Shown one piece after another: positions 43,801-53,965 of a stretch of 64,000 nucleotides of DNA. Numbering within the stretch: position 1 is the stretch's first letter; every line of letters starts with the position of its first letter. The DNA is taken from the NCBI GenBank assembly GCA_007644065.1, contig VJWN01000012.1, positions 547,758 to 611,757 of the forward strand, in the 5' to 3' direction. This DNA comes from Margaritispora aquatica. Taxonomy: Eukaryota > Ascomycota > Leotiomycetes > Helotiales > Discinellaceae. The notes below the pieces were generated by a model that saw only the letters and a list, made by a program, of their open reading frames with translations, had not been told where the DNA came from and did no database searches. A program made the translations under genes and the position numbers.

Positions 43801-45324
43801 GCCGGGAAGCCTGTGTGTCCAACTGCAGCTTTCTCTCTGCGGGCAAGCTCTTCACCACCTTGTCCATGCTGCGCTGGGCGTTGACTGGGGACAGGTCTCT
43901 CGTCCTTTCACCGCACGAACACCACGCGTGTTGTGTCGTTGTGTGTGCTTTCAGAGGTGCTTTTCAGGTCTCATCTTGCTCGGGTAGATTCCGCGGTGGG
44001 CCCAATCAAAGTCTTGCATTGGTGTGGCCCGCAGATGATACAATCTGCATTTTGAGGGGGGACTGAAGACACAACTGTCCTACAAGAATAATTCCGTACG
44101 ACGTTGATACAGAGTTAAATACAAATAGTCCGCGACACCCCTAAATGAAATGGGGTACCATAACATGAACAGGCAAAGGAGGTTAATTTGGTTACTTAAG
44201 GATGAGCCCGCTCGGGACAGCCGGTTTGTGGGGCATCCCGTTGGATCCAAGCTCCCGCTCGTACAAGTGGTGCTGTGGGCATCTGAAGAGGCTTAGTCCG
44301 GTTTGCCTGGGTGCCGTGCTCAAAGAGAGAGAGGGAGAGATAGTCAGGAAGTTGGTGAAGAAGGAAAGGAACAGGGAGGAGCATGAACAACGAAACCAAG
44401 AATCATAGATTGTCTTTGATTAATTTCCTCCAGGAAAACGGAAGAAGCCTCATACCCACGCGAGACGAGGGTTCACTTTGCTGTGCCTAATTAGAAGACG
44501 GGAAGGAGTCTCTCATGTGAGCAGAGCAGGGAAGTGCAGTCTTGCAAGTTAGAACATTTTTGCACGGCAGTGGGAAAAAAATAAAATAAAATCTGTGAGG
44601 ATGCGAGCGAGTGAGGTGATGTCGGTGAGAGATCGCAGAGAAACGTCTAGTACGTACCTATTGTACCTGTATGGTGCTGGGTTTTGTGCTGGAGATCAGA
44701 AGAGAAGAGTCGATCAGGGTCTAGATTTCTGCAAGGATGTCATTGTTCACATCGATTATGGGGGCTTTGACAGGATGATATCGCAGGGCAGGGCATGGCA
44801 ACTGGCCCGGGCAGCGCAGTAATGACAACGGACGACAGACATGGAAGTATCTTCAATGCAAGCTAGCCTGCATAATCCAAAGAACCAGTGACACTTTTCG
44901 TGGCGCAAGAGGATGGAGAGGTATACAGTACCATCCACAACCTTTCGATACGCACTTCACAATCCCACAATTAATGCTTCATGGTGAGCATGATGTTTGC
45001 TTGAAGTTCGGCTTGTATATTGCGGGGCTGCCAATCAACGCCATGATAATGCGACGCCCGCATCTGAATGCTCTCTGCCCGGCAAATGAAGAGGATAAGA
45101 CCTCAACGAAGCCAATAATGGCTATGAGCATTTATCCACACTCCTCCGATGCAATGCACATATGCGCGCATACTCGCCAGAAAGTCCCATCTGAACATCG
45201 CCAACACCGCCGAGGACTAGGGACCATAGCCACTGAAGTCCGCCAATTCATCAATCATAGCTGCGTGTGACCTCCCGTTGTCGGACAGTCAATCGCGCCT
45301 CCCAATTGCTTCATTCGTTCCCAA
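40859..45324. other. 4.5-kb gene-free region upstream of otubain gene
   Basis: The stretch lies between two minus-strand genes, so it holds the otubain promoter and the 3' flank of csn2. Frames present are short and overlap in several phases. Simple repeats include GATTG units near 41754-41774 and GAGA-type tracts near 44325-44340. Nothing with a domain is seen. A long leader or regulatory RNA is possible but not shown. Confidence 0.5.
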
Positions 45325-46904
45325 TCAAGAAGACATCATGAATCCGCTCTTTTTCGAACCTCTCGCTTTGCCTCCCTTCAACTGCTGCGAACCCCACGAC
45401 GCACTCTTACCGGTACTCTGAAAAGAGTCCAATCCCATACCTCCATCTTGATTCGAGTCCACGTACGCTTGCTTGAAACCTTCTCCATCTATGAAAACTG
45501 CGCGATATAGAGATTGGATAGCAGTAGTCCATTCTTGCATGGCTCGCAACCGGTCAGCATCACTATTGTCCTCAATCTCAACCGTGCCATCTTGCTGATT
45601 GATCTTGGCTTTTACCTTCTTGTCGACAATCAAGAATCCTAAAATATCCTGAACCTCTTGGACAGGAATTTTGAGAGCTTTGCCAATGAAAGCGAGATTG
45701 AATCGAGTGTAAGGAGCAATCAGTTTTAAGACTGCCTTTGTACGCATATTCCTCGTGACCTCATCGATGTTCTCAGCAATGAATGGATCAGACAGTAAAT
45801 CTCTGTTATTCTCCAAGACTGACTCGTATTGTTGAATATCATCTCTCTGATAAGCATCCACAAGACTTGTCATGGCCTTGATCCGCGAGTCATCCTTGTA
45901 AGGCTTTGTCTCCTGTGATTCGAAAGGATTGATGTCGGACTTCATCAACATTGTAGTCAGAACTAAGTACTTGAGGACCTGGATGCGCTGCAGAGATCCA
46001 GCTTCATCATAGTTTCGAAACGATTCGAAGAAATCGCTTTGAGCATCCTTCCAATTTTCCTCACTCATATGCATTTTGCCACCACATTCGCGGATGATTC
46101 CCATAATTTTTGGATGAGGCACCGCCGAACGAACCTTCAGTGCTCGCTCATATAGCCTCTTCAGTTGTTTGTTGTTTTTCATCTCAGCATACATCTGAAT
46201 CTCCAAAGCGTATATCTCTAATGCGTATGTCCCCTTCGTGGGATCATCGGTGCCGTCCTCTTTCTCGCATGCCTTATGCAGCTCTCGAAGCTTTTTGGTA
46301 ACTCCAGTATAGTCTTTCCGATCCAGGGTCAGCTTCGCAAGCTTCAGGTTCGTCTTCAACCACAGCCGCTCATTGTTTGTACTTTGGAAGGATTGTAGAG
46401 TAAGGGAATAAAAGTCCTCCATGCACTTCCGCGATGCGTCGTCTTCGGATCCCTTCTCGATGTAGTCCAGAATATTGTTGATGGATTTCTCAGAGTAGTT
46501 TCTTGTGACCGCGCTTTTGACATACGTGAGAAGCTCTTCGTAGTGTTCGGTGGCCTGCAACATTAGGGTTGAAAGAAGAAGGGCAATGATTTGCGCACCT
46601 TATCATAGAGATTAAGTTTAAACTCCAGCTTTATTGCTTGTTTTAGCCCTTTGAATCCCCAATCTGCCTTCTCCGATTCGAGCGCTGGTATAGCTAGGAA
46701 TTCTTCTATGGCTGCCTCAGGGTCTGTCGCCTTCATCTGCTTTGCATTGTAGTATTTGTTTTCTATGTCGACATCACCGCTCTCCTCTTCATCATCCTCC
46801 TCATACTCGAAATCATATCTGCGATAGTCAGTTTCTGGTGAGAGGAAAGGCAAGCTCACATACCCCTCATCGTCCGAGGCTTGCATGAAATCATCGTCAG
46901 ACAT
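45325..46904 (-). CDS. csn2: COP9 signalosome subunit 2
   Basis: Three exons (46904-46864, 46818-46599, 46554-45325) give about 496 residues, normal for CSN2. The first intron is 45 nt without a stop; splicing joins the acidic start MSDDDFMQASDDEG to YDFEYEEDDEEE, the expected N-terminus. Helical repeats follow (ALEIYALEIQMYAEMKNNKQLKRLYERAL), then the PCI domain, with DPFIAENIDEVTRNMRTKAVLKLI and LAFIGKALKIPVQEVQDIL in its winged-helix part. The COP9 signalosome removes NEDD8 from cullins and controls development and light response in fungi; CSN2 contacts the cullin-RBX1 module. The tail after PCI is Gly/Ser/Lys-rich. It shares a promoter with the divergent CWC25 gene. The A. nidulans name would be csnB. 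Confidence 0.93.
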
Positions 46905-47276
46905 AATTGCTTCGATACGTCAAGTCGTGCGGTTGGTAAGGGTAAAGCGTAGGAACTGATGGATGAAGGGGAGAGAATGAGAATTCTGTTGTTGATATCT
47001 CGTGGTTGTAAGCAAGTGTCGTTGATAAATGAATAAATGGTAAGGCTGAAGTTAATACTGCCTAGAGCTTTGAAGCAAAGCTCACCAGATCCGTACTAGC
47101 GCAATCGTACTAGTGTCATACGAGGGTAAACTCTAATCCGACGGCGATTTCACGCCCCCAACCTGTACTTTATCGCAAGGCTGCAGCTACAAAATCAATC
47201 GAGTGACCGTCAAGACAATAACACATACCCTACCAACTATTCAACGGCACTTCTGATATCGCAATAAACAGTCAAA
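46905..47276. promoter_or_regulatory. divergent promoter region of csn2 and cwc25
   Basis: Only 372 bp separate the two start codons, so both promoters and 5' UTRs must fit here. I see no clear TATA box at a standard place on either side. This compact arrangement suggests a shared nucleosome-free region. Confidence 0.6.
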
Positions 47277-48632
47277 ATGGGTGGTGATCTCAACTTGAAG
47301 AAGTCATGGCATCCCGTGCTCATGAGCAATCAGAAGAGGGTGTGGGAGGAAGAAAACAAAGCTCTCGAAGAAAGGAAGAAAACAGATCAGCGCATCAAGG
47401 AATTGAAAGAGGAGCGCGCAAAAGAGGAGATACAGGCAAAGTTAGAGGCAGCAGGGAGCACAAAGCGAGTTGATCGTGTGGACTGGATGTACCAAGGACC
47501 TTCAAGTGGCCATGCAGGAACTACGGATGAGCGAGAGGGTTATCTACTGGGCAAGCGGAGAATTGACGCACTGATCAAGGGAACTGATCACAAGAAATTG
47601 GAAAAGCAGGCATCAGAAGAAAGTTTTATGGCATTACAGAACGCAAATACTCTCCGGGATACTGCATCAAAAGTCCGCGAGGATCCTATGTTGGCGATTA
47701 AGAGACAAGAGCAGGCGGCATACGAAGCTATGATGAATGACCCTATCAAGCGGAGACAGCTCATGGCATTGGCAGGAAAGCAAGAAAATGTTTCGGAGAA
47801 GAAAGAAAAGAGGCACCGAAGGCATCACCACAGACACAGAGATGGATCGGATGATGAAAGGAGACATAAGCGGCGGCGACGTGACGATGATGATTCACAT
47901 AGGCCCAGCAGATCTGAACGCAGAGCGAGGAGTTCAGCTTCACCACAAGATCGTGCCAGGGGAAGGTCAGATCGTGAGCGCGACTATGGACGTTCCAGGC
48001 TACGAAATTCTGCTTCGAGCGTGTCGAGATCTCGTTCCCCAGCACGAAGGGAGAAACGCTCGCAGCGATCATTGACACCCGAGGAACGTGGTCGTGGTCG
48101 GCCTAGTACCGATACGGAGAGGGTACATAAGAGACGACGTAATTCGTCATCAATTGATTCGCGATCACCATCACCTCCTCGACGACGACAGTCACCCGAT
48201 AGAAGAAAATCATATCCTGCTGAGAGGGATCGTCAAGACTATAGAAGAAACGGCACGGATGCGCGGTCTGACAATCGAAGGGTAGAACACAAACAGAATG
48301 GTGGTGGTTATGAGAGGAGATTTCAAAACGACCAAGCACGTGCCACTAATTCTCAAGATGCTGATGAGAAAGAGGCTGAGCGGCAGCGCAAGCTAGAGGC
48401 TATGCAACAAGATGCATCTAAGCTAGATGTAGACCGCGAGAAGCGTCTTGCTGCGTTAGCTGAGAAGGAGAAAATAGATCAGGAGGCTGAGGAACGGTCT
48501 AGGGCTCAGTCGTCAAAATTTGGAGACAAGCGAGGAGATTTTGTGTCCAATTTACATCGCCAGGCAGGTGATAGGGGATTGGCTGATCGCATCGGACGAG
48601 GTCGCCAAGGCCTGCAGAGAGATGAGGATTGA
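47277..48632 (+). CDS. cwc25: pre-mRNA splicing factor CWC25
   Basis: A single-exon frame of 451 residues. It opens [20 protein letters not shown], the start of the CWC25 family, then a charged coiled coil ([19 protein letters not shown], the Cir_N-type domain), and [15 protein letters not shown] with [13 protein letters not shown], all typical. [17 protein letters not shown] ends the conserved part at about residue 165. From about 175 to 340 the protein is rich in Arg, Ser, His and Asp, with a polyhistidine-like patch, and the end is again a charged helix. In yeast the homologue joins the spliceosome to promote the first transesterification step after Prp2. The ATG at 47277 is the natural start, 372 bp from the divergent csn2. 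Confidence 0.92.
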   Translation: MGGDLNLKKSWHPVLMSNQKRVWEEENKALEERKKTDQRIKELKEERAKEEIQAKLEAAGSTKRVDRVDWMYQGPSSGHAGTTDEREGYLLGKRRIDALIKGTDHKKLEKQASEESFMALQNANTLRDTASKVREDPMLAIKRQEQAAYEAMMNDPIKRRQLMALAGKQENVSEKKEKRHRRHHHRHRDGSDDERRHKRRRRDDDDSHRPSRSERRARSSASPQDRARGRSDRERDYGRSRLRNSASSVSRSRSPARREKRSQRSLTPEERGRGRPSTDTERVHKRRRNSSSIDSRSPSPPRRRQSPDRRKSYPAERDRQDYRRNGTDARSDNRRVEHKQNGGGYERRFQNDQARATNSQDADEKEAERQRKLEAMQQDASKLDVDREKRLAALAEKEKIDQEAEERSRAQSSKFGDKRGDFVSNLHRQAGDRGLADRIGRGRQGLQRDED

Positions 48633-49008
48633 TTTGGCAACTTTGTGTGTCATATTATGTTGTGATGCCTTAATTACTAAATGATGATCCTGATATGTCT
48701 TTTTTCGTCGCCTGAATTTGTCGGTTCCAAAGCAATTTCATACAACCTGCGTTTTTTTATAAAAAATATACAAATTATACAAGTACTTAATTCACTTGTG
48801 CAATCCTAAGTCCAGTCTCTCTGATTAGACATGCCTGTTATTACACCTCGGATCGAGTACACAAGTTCCTCGAGTGGTCGTTGCAAAAGCGGTTTGCCAA
48901 GCCGCCAATTCGGGTCCCGCATCGGAATAACCATATCTACCAATTCCAAAAGAACCCGAAAAAAAATGTCAGTCCCATCTTATGCTGCTGACAGAGTTGC
49001 CAGAATGT
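48633..49008. other. convergent intergenic region
   Basis: Short region holding the 3' ends of cwc25 (plus) and the octanoyltransferase gene (minus). Nothing else is seen. Confidence 0.5.
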
Positions 49009-50004
49009 CTACTTGATATTCGCTTCATTACAGACCGAAATGCCGTCAAGCCGGTTAATATCATGCCTGTTGGTATCATTTGTCGAGTCAGCTCCAAACA
49101 GTCCGTTCATGAATTCGCCAATCCATTGGTTTGCAACTCTTCTGTAAAGAGTCTTATGTACTCGGGACCTCAACTGCGAACCCGAATCTCTCGGCGTTGA
49201 GTCGGCCACATCGCCACCCTGAAACCTACTTGTCGAACTCTCCTCGATTAAGAGAGACTCAGTAGGATCTTGACCAGTAATGACCTGTGTGGGAAATGGT
49301 TTGTTTCGTGTCCAGAAATTTCCAGGAGTAGATTCCCTTTGCAAAGCCATCTTCTTCATGCTCGTAACTCTCTTGTCCTCCAGGCCACATGCGACAATCC
49401 GATCAAAGTAGGATAGATTTGTATTGACGTTCAAGCCCACACCATAGCTAGTCACATTGCGGCGCAGGTGAACACCTAGGGCAGCAATCTTTTCCTCACC
49501 GTTCTCCTCCCAAACACCTGGGTTTTCTGTCCTCACTCCCTTGAGGTCCCATTTTGACAGGGTCTTGATCGTCGTCTCCTCGAGGAGGTTGACGTAACAT
49601 CTCGGGCTCAATCCCTTGGGCCACAGCGGATAACTAGCTCTCAAGTCAAGGATTGGATAAAAGACGATTTGGCCTGGACCGTGGAAGGTGGTCTGGCCAC
49701 CACGTTGGGTCGGCCATACTTCAGGCGAATCGAGGCCCCTAAGAGGAGTCTTCAGCAGCTGCAGTTGCTCTTCGGAAAGAGTGCCATGTTCGCGTCTGCC
49801 GGTTGTATAGACGGGATATGGCGAGAAGGTGATAACTGCTGGCGTTGGTGATTGAGGTGGAGGAGAGGGTGGGTTTGCGCTCGAAACTAAGGCTTTGTGG
49901 TCGAGAAACTCGCGGGCTAGGTGGTCTTGGAGCCGTTGCGGGAAAGAAAATGGAACCAATCTCCCAAAGCGAATGTGACGCAGGAGGGGTTGAGCTTTCG
50001 ACAT
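49009..50004 (-). CDS. lip2: mitochondrial octanoyltransferase (LipB/Lip2)
   Basis: A single-exon minus-strand frame of 331 residues. The conserved core is RGGQTTFHGPGQIVFYPILDL (about residue 100-120), then EEKIAALGVHLRR with the active-site Lys, YGVGLNVNTNLSYFDRIVACGLEDKRVTSM with the catalytic Cys after VA. These are the LipB signatures for transfer of octanoyl from acyl carrier protein to the lipoyl domain of 2-oxoacid dehydrogenases and the glycine cleavage H protein. The N-terminus is Arg-rich and low in acid, fitting a mitochondrial presequence. A Ser/Thr-rich segment after the catalytic Cys and a C-terminal extension make it longer than bacterial LipB, as often in fungi. Confidence 0.93.
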   Translation of the reverse strand: MSKAQPLLRHIRFGRLVPFSFPQRLQDHLAREFLDHKALVSSANPPSPPPQSPTPAVITFSPYPVYTTGRREHGTLSEEQLQLLKTPLRGLDSPEVWPTQRGGQTTFHGPGQIVFYPILDLRASYPLWPKGLSPRCYVNLLEETTIKTLSKWDLKGVRTENPGVWEENGEEKIAALGVHLRRNVTSYGVGLNVNTNLSYFDRIVACGLEDKRVTSMKKMALQRESTPGNFWTRNKPFPTQVITGQDPTESLLIEESSTSRFQGGDVADSTPRDSGSQLRSRVHKTLYRRVANQWIGEFMNGLFGADSTNDTNRHDINRLDGISVCNEANIK

Positions 50005-52253
50005 TAGTATAATGGACTTGGTCGAGGAGTGGTTGAGGTTGGTGATATTGCGTTTTTGTGGCTATGAGTGCCCGTACTCAGAATCTTTGTCCAGATCTGT
50101 ATTTCTACCCTCTTCACCATGCAGACACACCATCAACATCAACATCTATACCTTGGACGTCAAGCAAAGTTGCTATGCACTTCATAAAGTCGATTGGTCA
50201 AAATTTACCATACAGAACTTTAGATCAACGACGGGCAATATGTTTATCTCTCAAAATCTGAGTTGAACTTCCTCCAGAGCAAGTGCATGGTGGACTGGCA
50301 TAAAATTGAAACCAGTCAGTCAGCCAGGGAAGACAATTGGGTTCCCGTTTGAAGCACAAAATGGACCTCTCACTTCAATCCCTTCCAAAACTCTCTGTTA
50401 GCTTCTGCTCTTCTCTTTTCCTCAGGCAATAACCTTAGGGAAATTATAATTATAATTTCAGCTTCTATTGGAATTATTCGATGCAAATTGTTTGCAAGAA
50501 GTTAAGGGCGTTATTTGTGCCAAAATTTAACGCTCTTGAACTAGAGATCCGAGTCAAGATGACATGATATCTCCTTGTGTTTACACCAGTTTTGTTTGGA
50601 AGATAAAGTCTGATATGTCATGGTAATTGGATGCTGTATTCGAGAGTTCTTAGGAGAGGCTTTATCACTTCAGGAAGTCACAAGCCAAGCATGATACTCA
50701 GACTCATGAAGTCAGCTAGTAATCAAGTACTTTCATTTATAGTGCGGCTTTTCCGGTTAAGATGGCAAAGATCTGAACATCTTCATGGAATGTATGAGGT
50801 CTATGACATTTCCAATGCTTTGTTTAGCACGAAAGGTTTTGCAACTGCGATTCCGATGTTGCTTCAAACATTTCTAGTCCGTCAACTCGGCTGCTCCCCT
50901 AATCCAGGTCTGAGACGAGCACGTTCTCCCAACCGCGTCTCTAGTCCTTTAAGCGGCTTCCTTTAAATATCTTGGGCGAGTAGAGGGCACATTTATGCAC
51001 TTCAAACCTATGCTCACCCATGAGAGATTGGCAGCGCAATTCGAGGCTTATAGTTGTCAAAGCACAAAATTTGATGGTACCTAAAAAGTCTTGCCAAGCA
51101 AGACAGTCCGTACCACGCCAGGCTTGTTGGCTATGGTCATTGTTGTGATGAAATTTTGCATCCTATAATGTTTCGCAGTTTCTATACAGCCTTGGCGTTA
51201 GTTACGAGGTGATTATACACCGCAATTTGAAACTTCAATGGATTGAACAACCATTTGCCTAACCCCGCTCAACTAATGTCCTCGAGCTCAAGCCGAGCCA
51301 CAAATATGAGTTAAGGAAGGAAGCCATTTGGAATTCTGAACATAAGCAATTTGACTCCCAGCTTACGTTGCTTGGTGAATTATCTTTATTGAGTCAATAT
51401 CGTGGGCGTTGTGGAAAGAAGTTGTCATGTTCACCCCCTACCACTAGCCATGTAGCAGCATAACCGATCCCAAACATATTTTCGATCATAAAACACAAAG
51501 TTACACAACTAATATTTGCTGAAATATTCATTCAGAACTACAGCGAATGTCATTACTTCTGTGAGCGATGAAGACCACTTACCTAGCTCTGCTATTTGAA
51601 GATTTGTTGACGTCAATATCTTTACGGTCTAAAACCATAAGATATACACTTGAAGTCCGATTCAAAGCTTGAAGCATGCACTGAATAAGAACCCTTTTTA
51701 CACATTCTACATCGAGATATGCTATGGGCTAGATGAGTAGATATGAAACAAGTCTAAGAAAGGTTTGGGAACATAGCATGTAAGCACATGCTTGCTAGCT
51801 GAGCAGTTGTGATTTTATTATCACTGCCAAGCATACTTCAATCAGTCCTGAGGCACATGAATAAGAGCAACCCAGGTAGATCGCAAGGCAATGATATACC
51901 AAATGCAAGGGAAATTTCCTTCAGCAAACTACATATATCACTTGCTACTCAGCTTGTCAGAGTAGCAGCATTTGTGATATGAAGCTAGCTCCAAATGCAA
52001 TATGTTCAAACATAATTCCACTGGTTTTTGTTTGAACGTCCAATGCTGCAGAACGATTAATACGTTCTGAAAATCATTGGATCTCTCTTCCGAAGTGATA
52101 ATATTTCTGGATGTCACCCTAGACATATGACTGGCCGTGAGATATGTGCCAAGACAAACGTCTGACATCTACATTTCGTCATATCGGCAACCATCATGTT
52201 CCTATTCATCATCTCGAGAATTATTTAAAGCAATACTGTTAGATAGACTGTCG
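50005..52253. other. 2.2-kb gene-free region
   Basis: No gene is supported. A 111-residue frame at 50631-50966 has no domain. The 5' part is the promoter of the octanoyltransferase gene and the 3' part that of the 2EXR gene. Confidence 0.45.
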
Positions 52254-53312
52254 ATGGAGAGCCCTAAATTCCCAGGATTTCCAACCCTCCCCACAGAAAT
52301 CCGTCTCAAGATATGGCATCACGCTCTCCCAGCATCCCGACTAATCGACTGCGGCCGGATCAGAGAGCGGAATCCAGAGCTAACCAAGCGAAGAAACGAG
52401 AATTACGGCTGGTTCCTAAGACTGGAAGCGGGGTTCATCTCTCCGCCACTGGCGCTCGTGAACCAAGAGGCCCGCCTCGTCTTCCTAACCACCTACACTC
52501 GAATTGAAGGCAGATCCGCCCTCGCCCGAGTCGCATCTCATGATCAGAACGACCCCGCTAGGTCTGGCCCGCCCAAATATATTGACGTAGATTTCCGAAC
52601 CGACACCATCTTCCTCTCACGAATCGCATATCGGCACCTGCGTCCCAGCAGACCCAACCGGCACGGCTTGCCAACCACTTCCGAGAACCCTCTGTGGACA
52701 ACGCAATGTCACCACGTCGCGCTCCACCTCCTGCTCTTATCACCACTCCAAAACAGCTCTGGCGATCACAGCGATTTCAGGAACTTCAAGCTTCCCCCCA
52801 AGCCGTCCGAGCAGGCGAGATTGGTGCAAATGATCCTCAACATCTTTGAGGATTTCCCGGCCGCGAAGACCGTCACCTTCACCATCGACGGGAGGGGATT
52901 CGGTTCTAGCACCAGAAAGGCAGCCGAGTTCGTGGATCCCAGCCCCGAGCACGAGGACGCGCATCGCGACGGGAGGCGGGAGATGGCGCTGCGGTGGTTC
53001 GAAGCTCTAGTAGCCGATGTTGAGAAGCAAGAGGGCTTGGCGTCGACGTCGGCGTCAGCGTCAGCGGTGGGGTTGGGATCGGCATCGAAGTCGAGACGAC
53101 GACCACACCCAAGCCTGCGCTTTCAGCTCTTGGTCGATGGCCCGTTGCAATTGAGCGGGTATGGAGAGCAGATGGAGCGGCGGTGGGATTACCGCTTCGG
53201 CGTGTGCGAGATTGCCGAGAGGACGAGACCGCGGGTTCAGGAATTTTTGGCGGAGTCGGGTGAGGATTCGGATGAAGAAAGCGATCCGGATGATAAGGAG
53301 GGATTCTGGTGA
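52254..53312 (+). CDS. 2EXR-domain protein, third copy
   Basis: A single-exon frame of 352 residues from the ATG at 52254; upstream the frame reaches only a GTG. It lacks the N-terminal coiled coil of the tandem pair and opens directly with FPGFPTLPTEIRLKIWHHAL, the 2EXR signature. ALVNQEARLVFLTTYTRIEG and IDVDFRTDTIFLSRIAY follow in family order. The sequence then becomes Ser/Ala-rich and Arg-rich, with a serine/alanine repeat near residue 262, and ends with a run of Glu and Asp (ESGEDSDEESDPDDKEGFW). GC content is visibly higher than in the tandem pair. Function unknown. Confidence 0.78.
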   Translation: MESPKFPGFPTLPTEIRLKIWHHALPASRLIDCGRIRERNPELTKRRNENYGWFLRLEAGFISPPLALVNQEARLVFLTTYTRIEGRSALARVASHDQNDPARSGPPKYIDVDFRTDTIFLSRIAYRHLRPSRPNRHGLPTTSENPLWTTQCHHVALHLLLLSPLQNSSGDHSDFRNFKLPPKPSEQARLVQMILNIFEDFPAAKTVTFTIDGRGFGSSTRKAAEFVDPSPEHEDAHRDGRREMALRWFEALVADVEKQEGLASTSASASAVGLGSASKSRRRPHPSLRFQLLVDGPLQLSGYGEQMERRWDYRFGVCEIAERTRPRVQEFLAESGEDSDEESDPDDKEGFW

Positions 53313-53348
53313 TGGGTTGGAGATGGAGCTGGAGTTGGCTATTTGCCT

Positions 53349-53432
53349 GGGATGGGATGGGATGGGATGGGATGGGATGGGATGGGATGGGATGGGATGG
53401 GATGGGATGGGATGGGATGGATGGATGGATGG
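53349..53432. repeat. (GGGAT)n microsatellite with GGAT tail
   Basis: About 14 uninterrupted GGGAT units followed by GGAT units, 37 bp after the stop of the third 2EXR gene. Directly readable. Confidence 0.95.
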
Positions 53433-53965
53433 ACGTCGGCTCGTGCTGGTCGAGGTGGACTTAAGTCACTAGAATGGAGATATCTGGTAGCATGCCTTGG
53501 GTGGGTGGGTATCTTTCGCCTGCTATACATATATCTACGAGATCTAGGAGTTTACGATAGTTTGTATATAGGCAGATAGATAGCAATGACAAGTATGTTC
53601 GACACATCTTCCCATTTCGGGAATCTTGGTATCTAAATCTCATCTCATTCCATGTAAGCTCCACCGAGTTATTCGTCTTCGCTCACTGCCAAACCGAATT
53701 ACCGTTTTTCACGGTCCAGTCATTCATACATGTGGAAAACAGGAAATCGGATCAATTCAATTCTCGAAATTTAAGCACAGTTTATGGTTGGTGAATGTTC
53801 GTCATGAAGGAAAAGTAGTTGGAAATCAAAACACAATGACGATTGATTAACGAGAGTCATGATTCATAACACCACGTCCTTTCCAATCTTAAACAAATAC
53901 AAGTCCAAACACTTCTCCCAACACCTCTCCCATGCCTCATCAACCTTGCTTTACTTCAAGGCGTC

